Below, piece by piece: positions 22,188 through 34,379 of a DNA stretch of 64,000 nt. Origin of the DNA: Protopterus annectens (lineage: Eukaryota; Chordata; Ceratodontiformes; Protopteridae); the NCBI RefSeq assembly GCF_019279795.1, contig NC_056740.1, positions 228,160,111 to 228,224,110 on the forward strand, read 5' to 3'. Position 1 is the first letter of the stretch. Each line of letters begins with the position of its first letter. The position numbers were made by a program, and so were the translations under genes. A model generated the notes under the pieces. The model had not been told where the DNA came from. It saw only the letters and a list, made by a program, of their open reading frames with translations, and did not search any database.

Positions 22188-23730
22188 TAGTCAGAAATAA
22201 GGCATGGGCAACATGGCGTGCTACAAAAGCCCCTCTAGGTCAAACCAAATTTCGGCAACTAAGAAATGAGACAAAACGATCCATTTTTTTAGATAAAAAA
22301 AACTACTACTTCCATCTCCAGCAAGGAAACCAAAATAGCCTTCAGAAAATTCTGGGCAGGGATAAATAAATTACTACACCCAGGTCAAACCACCACTCCA
22401 CCTCCCTCAGTCTCTACTGATAAACTACCAGAGGATATTGCTAACACCTGTAATAGTTTCTTTACTGAAACTATCCAAGACCTAGATAGCCAATTACCCC
22501 TGAACTCCTCTAACATACAGGATACCATTCCCAGTACTCAGCCCTCCTTTAGCTTCCAACCAGTCTCTACATCTTTCATTCACTCACTACTCAAAAAATT
22601 AAAACCTACTACCCTAGCTGCTAACTTTCTCCCCACTGAATATTTGCAAAATGCTGCAGATACTATAACGTACCCCATTTCCATTCTAATTAATCAGTCC
22701 ATATCAGAAGCTTCAGTCCCCTCTATCTGGAAAATATCTCGTGTCATATCCCTCCATAAAGGTGGTAGCTCTACTGAATTATCTAATTATAGACCCATAG
22801 CCATCTTGTCACTTCTGGCAAAAATTATGGAAAAGTACGTTCATAAACAACTTCTGTACTTTCTAACCCAAAACAACCTACTGGCTAATTCTCAGCATGC
22901 CTTCAGACCACATCATAGTACTACCACAGCCCTCCTCACCTTCTCTAATGCTATAAACTATAATAGGAACAACAACAAGTTATCCTCAGCCCTTTTTTGG
23001 ATCTGTCTAAGGCTTTTGATATGGTTAACGACCATCTACTCATCCACACCCTGGCAACTTGATCTGCACTGGGACCTCACAAACAGAGCTGCTAACAATA
23101 AGCTCCTACTTTTCTCCCCCACCCAAAGATCCCCGGCGTTATCTCTCTCCATTAAGTCTAATAATGGTATCATAATCTCCCCAGATGCCCATACAAAACT
23201 CCTAGGAGTTATTGTAGATAATCTTAAATTTAATGTGCACATCAACAAAACTATCAAAACCATTAATAAAAATCTGGGCTCACTATATAGGATAAAGCCA
23301 TTCCTAACCCCACCTGCTAGGACTGCCATTGCCCACTCCCATCTACTCTCTACCCTCTTCTATGCTTCCCCTTTACTTGCCAACATAAATAAAACTGAAC
23401 TTAACAAACTTTCAAGCTGCTATAATAACTAGCTAGATTTGCCACTAGTCTGCTCTACAGAATGCATCACTGTATAAACCTAAATAATCTCAGATGGCTA
23501 GAGCTACCCAAGCAGATTTAGTTTGTGGCTCACAAAGCACTTAACCAACCAGAAAATGCACCTGCACTGAAAAACATCATCTATCCCCACCCCAACCCCA
23601 GATCACTTCGCTCATCTAATAGACTGGTAGTGCAAATCATCAAATCCAACAACTCAGCCGGAGACTCCCTGTTCCCAACTCTGTTGGGAAAACTTGGAAC
23701 TCACTACCTGCTAACTGTACCCTAGATACC
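22188..23730 (+). pseudogene. L2-type LINE reverse transcriptase, active site deleted
   Basis: After IVRNKAWATW and a frameshift comes a long frame with SVPSIWKISRVISLHKGG, LSNYRPIAILSLLAKIMEKY, FRPHHSTTTALL, and in another frame DLSKAFDMVNDHLL (motif A). The text then jumps at about 23050 to the thumb region (LLGVIVDNLKFNVHINKTI, LGSLYRIKPFLTP) and the C-terminal NPRSLRSSNRL. About 150 codons carrying the PQGS and YADD boxes are absent, so the enzyme could not work. NYRPI and the KAFD block mark the L2/Jockey group rather than CR1. Confidence 0.8.
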
Positions 23731-24105
23731 ACCCTGTCTCAATTCAAGAAAGCTCTCAAGCAGTATTTCAAGTCTCAATGGTTATGTCCCTGCTCCAAGC
23801 CTGACTAAATTATTAGTCTTACTATTGTACCAATACTATTTTTGTAAATGGAACTCAACTGTGTTTTTAATTGTTAAGTCAGATTAGACGTTTGTGAGAT
23901 TGTATAAATTTAACTGAGTCTGTAAAGTGTGCTTTATTTGTACTATGTTATTATGACTCTTGTTTTATCTGTACTTTGTGAAGATTGCTTATGTGACCAC
24001 CTTTGGAGCTTTTCTCCCCAGGCCTCCGCTGAAAATGGATATGTATCCAGTCGGACTATCCCAGTCAACAAATGTAAAATAAAAATAAATCAATAAAATT
24101 GCTTT

Positions 24106-24595
24106 CACACCCTTTGCAAATCCACATGGAGACTGAAACTCTATAAGACATGCCTGTAATATATCTGAGAAATGTCACCTTCTCATTCTAAATATTATTT
24201 TCAGAGTCCCTCTTCATTACCCTTTTACAGTCATCCCGACAGTGATTAATTGATTGACGCATACAATATCCAGTATTACAGTTATTCCTATTAGGTAAAT
24301 GTTCTGTTTTCTCAATTGTAATACTAAAGTCTACAAGCAAATTTTTTCCTCCAGTCCATATTCCCACTGAACTTTTAATCTTTTTTGTATCAGTAATGTC
24401 TGCACATAACTCTTAAATTTTTGATCTTACGTCAGTCAGCCTTGTTCAGAGTGTTAGTTTGAACTCAATAAATTCAATTAGAGCTCTGCATTACTTTTGA
24501 AAGTTAAATACAGTTCTGCACATCAGTAATGTTCTCAGATGTGACCTTAATATTACTGTCAATACTTATGTAAAGCTAAGCTCATGGTTACTGTG
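24106..24595. other. Spacer, no feature seen
   Basis: AT-rich DNA following the LINE 3' end; nothing recognisable on either strand. Confidence 0.3.
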
Positions 24596-24906
24596 GACAC
24601 CTCTCAACTGTCCAGATTTTCTCAGAATGTCCACTTTATTCTTTATCATTTTCCTCTGTTCCTCATAAAATTTCTGGTTTTCTGGCAAATGTTATGATGA
24701 TTCCAGTCACTAGGTAAAAACATACATTTGAGTATTATACTTTATATCCTTCAGAAAATGTATGCTGACAGAAATATTTTTATTCTTGTAACTTTCTAAG
24801 TTTACAAGAACAATAATTAAATTCTGTCCCCTATTTTCTAGGACTTTGTTACCACGTAATTTTAGGTTTTGCCCAGATTTCTTTTTCTAAGAGGTTAAGA
24901 GGTATG
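24596..24906. mobile_element. hAT-like MITE, family CATACCTCTCAAC, with near-perfect TSD
   Basis: Ends are GACACCTCTCAACTGTCC and, inverted, CATACCTCTTAACC. Flanks TTACTGTG (24588-24595) and ATACTGTG (24907-24914) agree at 7 of 8 positions. The internal phrase AACTTTCTAAGTTTACAAGA is shared with the copy at 50.7 kb. The element is 311 bp and non-coding. Confidence 0.78.
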
Positions 24907-24914
24907 ATACTGTG

Positions 24915-27849
24915 TCCTAATGCCCAGGACAATGGCATCCATTTTAAAACTCATTCTGTATGGAAGGCCTGTTGTCTTTGATTCTGAAGAGCAAAAGGTT
25001 TTTCCTAGTTAATCACAGACGCTTAAAGATTTCTGCATCAGTCACTTCCACTAGTTATGTAGTCCTTGTGTTTGTATCACTTCCTCTCACATCTGTGTCA
25101 CAACTTGCTGCATTTCTTTCTTTAGTCAGTACCTCAGCAGAATGTCATAACCCATCCAGTAGCTTATCAGAAACATCTATACAGTCATATATAAACATCT
25201 ATACATTCATTCTTTAGTGGAATATTTATTTCAGAAACAGCAGGCAATTTCCTTTTTGAGAACAGCTGCCCAAGAGGCTTGTCTGTTGTAGAAGGCTGCT
25301 TCAAGTCCAGTCATTATAATGCACAGTACATTAGCGGGGAGTTCCAGGCCTTCCAGTTTAGTACCATTATGGTTTCAATCAACACCCACTCTACTCTTTG
25401 GTTCTCTTCTTTCTTGTTGTGAAATGACTGTTTTCCAGGCTGTCTGTTGTCTCATAATAATCAATATGAATACCATCTTGGGTCTCTCCTGACAACTGGC
25501 CATGCCCAGTGGGCTAACCTAGTAAAAAAATCAATAAATAAACAAAAGCTTGCAGTTTTTAACTGTGGCATGCTTTCCATCTGCCACCAATAACAATCCC
25601 AGACCTCACCCATGCCCAAAATGAACTTTTTTCTCTATTTCTTTTCAATATAATTTGCATTATCATGGCCAGTAATATTTAAACACTCAGTAAGAATGGT
25701 TGTATACTTCGTAACCACTATCAGAATGGATGGGTTGTCAGATCAATCTATATTTTATATTAATATTGTGTTTTCATGAGCAGCAGTGGGATACAGAGGT
25801 TGATGCAAGATGAACAGTGGTATGCATTTATGTGCAACACTGTTGGTGTTTGTGTTACTTTCATTTATGTGCAACACTGTTGGTGTCTGTGTTACTTTCA
25901 TGTTTAAGAAGCTTGCTCTTTCCTTTGGTTATGATGCCACATAGTTTAGGTAAGGGGTTGCAAGGGGCAAGATACACAGGTGGGGTCTATCAGGGTATTG
26001 CTCCCTTGAAACAGCTATAACCTAGGTACTCAGCTTGTACACCTACAGTATTCCTAATTGTAAATCTCAAGCAGGTGATTTATGACCTCATTTCATCCAA
26101 ATAATGTATATGATTTCTATAACTGTACAACATCATATCTCTGTTCAAATGAGAGCATCAAAGCCATCATGGTCAATACAAAGAAATCCAATGCATAATA
26201 TAGCAATGACATACACTACTATACTCCATATTCACCCCTGTATGGACATGTTTTTTTCCTTGCAAGTAATGTGTACTTTGTCACTATCCTGCTTGTAAAG
26301 CATATTTGAGCCTGTCAGTATGCATTTACTGGAAATGTGTAAATATAGCACAGTTCAACTATTTGTGCAATGCTTTGTATGTTTTAACTCTTTGCCTATG
26401 TAAATAATTTCTTTCCTGAGCCATAGCTGAAACAGTTTCATTTAGGGGCAGTCTGCCACCCTGATTAATGACGGTAATAAATAAATACATACATACATAA
26501 ACAGAAATATTATTTTATGGAGGGGGGTTGTTGGGGCTGGTCTCTGTATTAAACAAGTTGGGGCTCTTCTTGGTTACAGTGGATGCAGGATTTTGGTTCT
26601 ACAAGCTTTTTAGATTTCATAATTCTTGCTTCATTAACTGCAGTTTCCATTTTTAGTGGATTAACTGTTCTGACATGAAGCCATCAGGTTGTATTTCAGT
26701 TCAAGAAAGTGCCAACACCTGAACAAGAATTCACATTAGCAGATTAACACAAACGTCTTGGAAAACTTTGGCATAAATCTTGAACATTTACAATTCTTGT
26801 CAAGTATTACAAAAAATCCACAAGAAAGAGAACTGGCTTTGGAAATATTTACATGAAGTCAGAGACATATGCTTTACTTTGCATGGTTTTGAGTTCCAGG
26901 GTATACTGATTTACAGGGATGTCTCAGATGTTTTATTTATTTATTTTGTGAGGAGGGTACACACTGTCTCCTCACCCTGTGGAGGTTACTACTTTGCCCT
27001 GGTAATGAATCACAGACTGTGGGTGACCAGTAGCTAGACATCAGACATAATTAAAATAAGACTGGCACTTGCAATTTGTAACACTTGTACCATGCCATAA
27101 TTCTTTCAGAAGTAATACTGCCAGAGGCTAAAGTGACAAATCTGGTGGTCCTGTGTATTCTTGTCAGGTCATCTGTTTTCTCAAGGCTTATCACATCAGC
27201 TAAACGCCAGATGGTGCCCAGGCAAGCTGAATATTCAAACAGTTTATGAAAAAGCTTACCAGAGAACTGATGTGTAAAATACTTGTGTTTTTCTTCTTTT
27301 TATGTTGCATACTTTACCTATTTGAAAAGCAGAATGCCAGTTTATAATCTAGATAATTAGTAATACCTTTGATGTTAACATGGATTTACAGGCTGAACAT
27401 TTAAACTGAGTTCAAGTGAGAGGTTAGACGTTTGCACTATACTAGTTACTCCCTTAAATGGATTCAGCTCATTCTAGCATCTGGACATTTTTATGTTTGT
27501 CTTCTTTTGTTTTACTTCCAGTAAAATATTTTGCCATTCCTGTTTATGTTTTGAACATATCAAAATACAGGTATAATATTGTAAGTTGTATTTGTTCTTT
27601 TATTAAATAAAAACAAACTCATTCAGATGTGGATAGGGAATGTGTCCTTTAAAATTTAAGGATGGATAGCTATTATAAGGTTTATTTAATATGGCTGCAG
27701 TACCCAAATGTAAAAATGATTTGAATGAGCTCCTTATAGGAATGACAAACCTCTACCTACATCCCAGTACAAAAATTATTGCAAATTGAACATACATGAA
27801 TGTATGCATACATATTAAACAGCTAGAGAAAACTCTACATAAAATGTAG

Positions 27850-27850
<1 letters not shown>
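24915..27850. other. Unassigned region with two possible retroelement tails
   Basis: No gene seen. Around 25505-25550 (GGGCTAACCTAG ... AATAAATAAAC) and 26425-26505 (AGGGGCAGTCTGCC ... GGTAATAAATAAATA plus CATA repeats) the DNA resembles diverged L2-type 3' tails. At 25821-25900 a ~42-bp phrase with TGTGCAACACTGTTGGTG is repeated twice in tandem. Confidence 0.35.
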
Positions 27851-27947
<97 letters not shown>

Positions 27948-27976
27948 TGTGTGTGTGTGTCTGTGTGTGTGTGTGC
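27851..27976. repeat. (TG)n microsatellite
   Basis: About 60 TG dinucleotides with single A and C interruptions near 27941 and 27961. The Cys/Val open frames that cross it are artefacts. Confidence 0.98.
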
Positions 27977-29326
27977 ACGTACACGTATGTGCCAGAGACT
28001 GCATGCTCTTTTGTTGTCCTTCAAACTTATTTTGTGGTAAAATGCTGTGTGGTGCATTTGGGTGGGAAGCACTGGAAAACAAAAGATGAAATTGTGGTCA
28101 CTTTATAGATGGGCCTGTAATTAAAAAGTTGCATCAGCAAAAGTCAGCTTGTGCATGATTTCCATAAAATTTGCAACTGACAATGTAAAAGCAATATATA
28201 TACATGTTTTTATTGCATTTATTTGTTAACTTTGTATGCATACCAGTTAGAAGTATTTCTTTTCAAGTGTAACCTGGGACCACTATCTGGTTAAGGGACC
28301 TGACTAGAGTCCTACTGAAGGTAAAAAAGGACATGAAATTGAATCCAACACAGCTACAGTTGGTAGCAGCTACTTAAAGATTAAAAAAGCTATAGCAAAA
28401 TAATGCATCTGTGTGCTGCATTTGTGAAGAAATCACATTATCATCTTCAAATTCAGCAGTGCGTGCAGATTAAGCATTTCTTTTTTTAAACAGAACTTGT
28501 TTTCTTTACATGCAAACTTTAAACGTTTTGAAACTTTAATAGCAATTATCAAGGTATAAGACAGTTTTACTGTTCAGAAAGTGCTGAAGTATGCATGAAA
28601 CTGACAAACACCTGCATGCCAATTAAATGAAGAAAATTGGCATATGTACCCCTAGTTTAGAGTCAACCCATGTAGCAGAAAGTTGTCTCTATGCCAATCC
28701 ACTTAATTATAGTAAGGGATTTGCAACAACTCATCACTTAAATTATCATTGAGTTTGCTTTTCCACAGTGCATACAAATGTAAATAGATAACATCTGTTG
28801 TCAGTTAAGCAGAACTCTACAGCAGTAGTGTGTTACAGAGTGGTAGTGGCCACTGGCAACTAATTTTAATGCATCCAAGAGTGTTTATTTCTTTTATGGC
28901 AATTAAATTGGTGGTACCTTGTCTTCTGCTGTTTCTGGCTATTTATAAGTCAAAAAACATTAAAAGAAAACAAACTCATAAATGTGATGAAAATAAAAAA
29001 AAAGTTCCCTGTGTGATGGGTTGAGTAAATGTGTTAAATAGACCAATGTAAAATTAGGGGATTAAACTGATAATCAGAATATTTGTCTACAGTTGTTTTA
29101 CTTCAAATAAAGTATTTTGCCAGTCCTGTTTATGTTGTAAACATATGAAAATATAGGTAAAGTATTGCAAGTTGTCTTTGGATTTTGTGGGTTGCAAGGA
29201 GAGTTGGATCATAACAAAATGGGACCATAGGTAGCTGAATGGACCAGCACCCCTGCCCCAGCCATTGCAGTGTTCTACTACTTAGCTGCCTCTTCCCAGT
29301 TATCATAAGCAAAGTTCACACCCCAG
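27977..29326. other. Unassigned region with a MIR/CORE-like SINE scrap
   Basis: At 28268-28340 the minus strand reads TCAGGTCCCTTAACCAGATA, like the core of the SINE at 31.1 kb. Otherwise AT-rich DNA with no gene or repeat that I recognise. Confidence 0.35.
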
Positions 29327-29590
29327 CACTGATGACCATTTGCTAAGCAAAACAAAACATTCTCACACTGAAAAAAAGACTTTGCATGAACAACATTAAA
29401 CTTCTCTTCCTTTGAAACTTACATTAATTGAAAATGCACTGACACTCACATTGGATAAATAGTAGACAAGTAATCTAAGGGCTATTGCAAGCCTAGCCCA
29501 GTAGCATGGAGCTAGAATCAAACCCTGTGCATTCTGTTTATGAGTTGAAGACCTTTACCATTATAATAGATCCCCCCAAGTGAAAGTGTA
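29327..29590 (-). mobile_element. tRNA-derived SINE, antisense (copy 1)
   Basis: The minus strand has a box-B-like GGTTTGATTCTAG about 45 bp after AATGGTAAAGGTCTTC (box A region). A body follows with TTCATGCAAAGTC and CAGTGTGAGAATG, shared with 32885-33075. Old copy; the tail is unclear. Confidence 0.5.
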
Positions 29591-29617
29591 TTGAAACTCA
29601 CATTTATACATTCATTA

Positions 29618-29876
29618 TGGGTGGTGCAGTGGTGCAGCAATTAATGTTGTTACCTCACAGCAAGAAGTCTGCTGGTTTAATTCTCAGCTGGAATGCCTTC
29701 TCTGTGGAGTCTGCATGTTCTCCCTGTGTTCATGTGGGTTTCCTCCAGGCACTGCAGTTTCCTCCCACATTCCAAAAGACGTGTCTGGAGTGTTTCTCCC
29801 TGGGCCTCTGCTGAAAATAGGCTCTGTCCTAGTCGAATTTTCCCAGTCAACAAATGTTAAATAAATAAATTGAAAA
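29618..29876 (+). mobile_element. V-SINE with L2-type LINE 3' tail
   Basis: The head GGGTGGTGCAGTGGTGCAGC runs into a degenerate B box (GGTTTAATTCTC). The V-SINE central domain follows (GTCTGCATGTTCTCCCTGTG, TGGGTTTCCTCC, TTTCCTCCCACATTCCAAA). The 3' end TTCTCCCTGGGCCTCTGCTG ... GTCAACAAATGTTAAATAAA equals the tail of the LINE ending at 24105. This is the classic SINE-LINE tail sharing of vertebrate V-SINEs. Confidence 0.87.
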
Positions 29877-30507
29877 TGTATCTGGCCAATGCTGGGTTAA
29901 GCATACTTTGGGCCTGGGGCTGTTTTCAAATATGGGCCTCCGGCACACAATTTTTGAGACCAGGAATAAATGTATGTGGTCTTTCATTCAGTGTCCTGAT
30001 TGTTTTAAATTACATTTTGTTTATTAATACAGTAACATTTGTTAGTGTGCATTTTAAATTTGTAGTTTTGAACATTTTTCCAGTAAGAAGTGAAACAAAA
30101 TGTATCAATCAATAATGACAAAGTACCCATATCAGAACATTTCAAACATAAGAGGGCACTCAAACTGCTGTCATTATAATCAACCAACATGCATACTCAA
30201 CAATTGCAACCTCTTTATTGACTGTGCAAACAATATGTCTGATTGTGATAAAAATGGCCATAGCAAAGTATTTATACAAATGTGCACTATGTCCTGCAAA
30301 GACAGACTTATAACCTTTTAACCTTTTCATTCAGCAGGGTCAGTCATTTTTATCCACAGACATCCACCAATCCAGCAATAGTTACATTGTTGAATACATC
30401 TTTCTCAGATGTGTGTCAAAGAAGTAACAGTAACAATAATGGCCAAAGTCACATTTCAAATTTATTTCACATAAGCACACAGTAATCAAAGTATTGCAAC
30501 TTAACTG

Positions 30508-30508
<1 letters not shown>
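29877..30508. other. Spacer, no feature seen
   Basis: No coding or repeat signal recognised between the V-SINE and the CA repeat. Confidence 0.3.

Positions 30509-30599
<91 letters not shown>
30509..30599. repeat. (CA)n microsatellite
   Basis: About 45 uninterrupted CA units. Confidence 0.98.
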
Positions 30600-30602
<3 letters not shown>

Positions 30603-31104
30603 TCCTGCAAAGCCTGATTAAAACTGTTTAAAATGACCAGATGAAATGAGCAGAAAGCACTTTCATCCACAAAGTGCCCCTTACCCCCATCAGCAGTTAC
30701 AGCCACTTTGATGACTGTGTACACTCCTTATTGTTGTGAAGAAAGAAATTATATATATACTTTTCTAGCATCATACCATAAGATCCAGCCATGTGTAGCA
30801 CAGTCTGGGTATTTATGAGAGCATAAGGAATACTAACCACCTGATAGCATATGCAAAGTCAATATGCATAATCTCTGCAGCAGAAAAAAAAGGTGTCTGA
30901 ATAATTCCACATTAAAGAAAACAATTACTAATGCAGAGACTGCTACTTATGGACAGCTCTACATTTCAGAGCTTCCTCTACAAATGCAGTACCTGTTGCC
31001 CTTGAAGAATAAAATGCCTATGTTGCATTAAAAAATGGTGGTCTGATGATATTGCCATAATATTTCCTAAACTAGACCAGCTATAAAGTAAGGAATGGCT
31101 GGCA
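30600..31104. other. Spacer, no feature seen
   Basis: AT-rich; nothing recognised. Confidence 0.3.
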
Positions 31105-31315
31105 AACAACAACAACCAGTTCAAAGAGTTCAAAGTTACTGGTGACCATTAAGGAACCTAGTCTAAATTCCCAATTGCTCCAGAACACTCTCTGGTTAAG
31201 TGACCTGCTTAATGTCACACAATAGGTAAATAAAGGTGGAAAGTTCAAACTCTGTAACCTTTTCCACAGGAAGCAGCTCATTGACAATTCAGAACTTTAG
31301 TCCTCTGCCTTAACT
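31105..31315 (-). mobile_element. tRNA-derived SINE of MIR/CORE type, antisense
   Basis: The minus strand runs GGCAGTTAAGGCAGAGGACT (box A area), AGAGTTTGAACTTTCCACC (box B area), then TTGTGTGACATTAAGCAGG and TCACTTAACCAGAGAG. This closely follows the layout of the MIR/CORE SINE: tRNA head, then 'tgtgacctt..gcaagt.acttaacc'. Related scraps lie at 28268, 33120 and 53638. Confidence 0.6.
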
Positions 31316-32884
31316 GCCAGAGTAACAGTTTTTAACTAAATGTAGACATCCTTAATAATATAGTTTTGTAAAAAAGATTGTAACATACTAATATGCAACA
31401 ATGGCTATGTAATGGATGCTGAAGATCAAATGGTTGTGATCATCATTCCAAATAATAATTCAGACTACTGTATATGACCTGACAAATGTCAACACCTTTG
31501 AGATTGCTGGAGGCTGTAAACAAGATATTGCAAAGATATATCACTAAAATGCAACATGTATACACTACTAAGATAAAACATGATATAGTATATTACACAG
31601 TCCAGGCCTATTGGTGAATTAATTCTTTCTTTGGTGTAATTAGTAAAACACAACAATTAGACAATATAAATGCTACAACAGCTTTTGTTCATCAAACCTC
31701 AAGTCACTCAGAAAAAAAGAAATATTATCGCATATTGCAAATTTTTTGGCGACGGCAGGGTCTTATATCTCATTTTTTGCTTCCATGACTCTTCTCTTTC
31801 TTCAAGAATAGCTGTCCCCTCTGACATCACTCAGTACATGTCTGACCTACTTGAATGCCTAATAATGTTGTATTGTTGCAGCATACACCTCTAAAGTCAA
31901 CAGATCCAGATTATAGACAAATGGGGACTTATGTAGGATAATGAATCAGGTCCCTGTCATCCATACTAATATTTGTTTACTTGGCTGTCTTTCCCTCAGT
32001 TACAAATAAACACAGTTCAAACCTGTCCGTATACATACTATTTTACCAAAAAGACAGGATAAAGAAAAGCAAACCATCTCAAGTAAAACTTGCACCAAAT
32101 AACCCTTAGGCCCTGACTCCAGAAAAGAAGTCTATACCACAAAACAAATGAGCATCAGTTAAACTATATACAAATAAAAATATAAGTAAAAAATATAAAT
32201 ACAATATATTCTAAAACCTTTCAATATACATTCTTGTTTTTATTTACAAAAGAAGCATTGCTTGTAAAGCTTTAGTTAAGTCCTATATGCAGATAAAATC
32301 TAAGAGAAGCACACTACAATTTGTTGGCTCTCAGTTTTAAAACAGGAATTAAAGAAACATGATCATTAATACTCGAAGGGTAAATGGCATCCAAGTTTAA
32401 TTGCCAGTAAAGTTCCCTAAGCTGAAATTTGTCATGCCAGCTCCTCCTCTAATATCAGGGCTAGTTTTTTTTTTCCAAAATAGTAAATGAAAACTGATGA
32501 AAATTAGTACAAACTAAAAAGTGTATATAGAATGTGTTGTTGTCATTATGCGTTGTGATATAATGATATATACATTTTTACTTGTATATTTGTTTTAGTT
32601 GTATATTAGTTTACCTTGAATTTCTGTTGGTGTATCTTTAAACATTTATATTGTAGCTATTGTGTTTAAAAGTGCTGTTCAACTGAATACTAAAGTGAAT
32701 AAATCCTGTGGTTTTAACTGATTCTCATTTGTTTTGTAGTATAGACTTCCTTTCTGGAGTTGGGGCCTAAGGATCCTTTCGGTAGAGTGTGAGTTTTTCT
32801 TGAGATACATACAATTTTCTTTACTTTTACAATTATCACAGAGATTTGGATTTCTTTTAAAACTTTTATTTTAGATTTTACAGA
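31316..32884. other. Unassigned region
   Basis: No gene or repeat recognised on either strand; AT-rich. Confidence 0.3.
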
Positions 32885-33075
32885 ATAAAAACACTGACAG
32901 CCATTTTCAAAACAAAATCACTCTCACATTGAAAACAGGCTTAGCATGAGAAACAGTGAATCTCTCTTTCCTTAAAATGATGCATCTGACAACTCATTGA
33001 TGTACTGGGATTCACACTCGAACCATATATAGTGAAGCGCTAATCAGTTTGCTTATAAAGGGTGCATTAATTTAA
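32885..33075 (-). mobile_element. tRNA-derived SINE, antisense (copy 2)
   Basis: The minus strand has TGATTAGCGCTTCACTATAT, then a box B GGTTCGAGTGTGAATCCC, then the body shared with the copy at 29327 (TCTCATGCTAAGCC, CAATGTGAGAGTGA). The B box is well preserved. Confidence 0.6.
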
Positions 33076-33119
33076 AATACATGTGTAAAGCATTTGCTAA
33101 CAGCCTGCCACAGCACACT

Positions 33120-33245
33120 GGACACAAGCATCCTTTTTCAGGAGCAGCCCAGGAGTACTGTCTGGTGAAGTAACTTGGCAGAGTCACATAGAAGACAAAT
33201 GAAGACTGAGGGGAATCAAGCCATGTCCTACAGGATGCATCTCTA
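33120..33245 (-). mobile_element. MIR/CORE-like SINE fragment, antisense
   Basis: The minus strand reads GGCTTGATTCCCC, TCTTCTATGTGACTCTGCC and AAGTTACTTCACCAGACAG, the CORE arrangement seen at 31105. The tRNA-like head is truncated. Confidence 0.45.
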
Positions 33246-33409
33246 ACAGCTCATAGCTCATATATTAGAAAAAAAAGTACATTTCACAACTGTCTGCCTG
33301 CAAAAAAAAAAGCTAAGTAAAAAATTTATTAATAGTTAAAATTTTAACATTAAGCTCACTTATTCATGGCTAATTAATAAACCCACAGATACACATAGTA
33401 TTTCCAGAT

Positions 33410-34125
33410 GCAGCTCTCTGCACATACACCAAATGTTTGAACCTGCGGTTCCTCTCATACTAAGCAGGATTACTATCACAGCAATATATCATCAGTAGGG
33501 TAAAACTAACCTGTCTCACAACAGTCTAATCCCAGCTCATGTTTCCTATTAGTGGGTGAACAATCCAACGCTTGGTGAATTCTGCTTCACAATGATAGGA
33601 ACAGCCAACACTGAAGGATCAAAAAGTGAAGTCGCTATGAATGCTTGGCCACCACAAGCCAGTTATCACTGTGGTCATTTTTCTTACACCTCCTGCTTAA
33701 AACCCAAAAAGCCAGAAGGATTGTGAGGCCCCGCTTTCATGGTCTGTATTCATACTGAAAATTAAGATCAAGTGAGCTTTTGCCCTTCTGCTCCACGGGA
33801 AGTTTCTGTCCTCCCTGAGCTCGCCTTAGGACACCTGCTTTACTCTTTGACAGGTGTTCCACCCCAGTCAAACTCCTCATCTGACACTGTCCCCTGAGTG
33901 GGTCATGCCCAGACTCTCAGAGCCAGAAGTGAGAGCCCCGGTGGGGCTCACCCCCCCGCCTCATTGGGTATGCGAAAAAATAACGATAAGAGTAATGGTA
34001 TTTCACTGGCAGCTGAGGCTTCCCATTTATTCTACACCTTGCATGTCCCTTCACAGTGCCAGACTAAAGTCAAGCTCAACCGAGTCTTCTTTCCTCATTG
34101 ATTCTGCCAAGCCCATTCCCTTAAG
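33410..34125 (-). pseudogene. 28S rRNA pseudogene, 3' domain, antisense
   Basis: The minus strand follows large-subunit rRNA for about 700 bp. Recognisable stretches include CCGTGGAGCAGAAGGGCAAA, TTTTAAGCAGGAGGTGT, ATTGTGAAGCAGAATTCACC, AACCTGCCGGTT-type sequence near TATGAGAGGAACCGCAGG, and TTGGTGTATGTGC at its end. It lacks the neighbouring rRNA parts and ITS/ETS. Scattered substitutions and small deletions (for example around 33945 and 34120) rule out a functional rRNA gene. It could be a reverse-transcribed fragment or DNA moved from an rDNA array. No poly-A or TSD was found. Confidence 0.92.
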
Positions 34126-34293
34126 AGCACACAGGGAACACACTGAGTTCAGTGTCTGGGTTTCCCTCTCAGTCTCTCTCCAGACCCCCATTAAGACTCC
34201 CCACTGACACAACTATAAAGTTGAGTCCTCAGCCAAGTGTCCAGGCCAAGTCCTCCACCACCCTCTGACACATACACTCTTTGAGATTTGATT

Positions 34294-34295
<2 letters not shown>

Positions 34296-34376
<81 letters not shown>
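34296..34376. repeat. (CA)n microsatellite
   Basis: About 40 CA units directly after TTTATA; uninterrupted. Confidence 0.98.

Positions 34377-34379
<3 letters not shown>

Larger units (their letters stand above)
20893..24105 (+). mobile_element. L2-type LINE, 5'-truncated, interrupted by nested insertions
   Basis: Coding remnants run from the endonuclease C-terminus (20893-21321), across an 866-bp foreign insertion, into linker and RT (22188-23730) and a 3' UTR. It ends GTCAACAAATGTAAAATAAA with an A-rich tail at about 24105. The endonuclease part matches the minus-strand copy at 7.7-8.7 kb. The frame resumes exactly across the insertion (SKETKSKI joins to IVRNKAWATW), which fixes its limits. 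Confidence 0.85.

Noticed and set aside
27753-28108. Open frames of repeated Cys-Val or His-Thr across the TG repeat
   Set aside because: Microsatellite translation with no start context or flanking coding sequence; the same applies to frames over (CA)n at 30.5 and 34.3 kb and (TA)n at 41.0, 45.5 and 57.1 kb.
33854-34207. 117-codon plus-strand frame
   Set aside because: Antisense of the 28S rRNA fragment; rRNA is free of stops by chance here.
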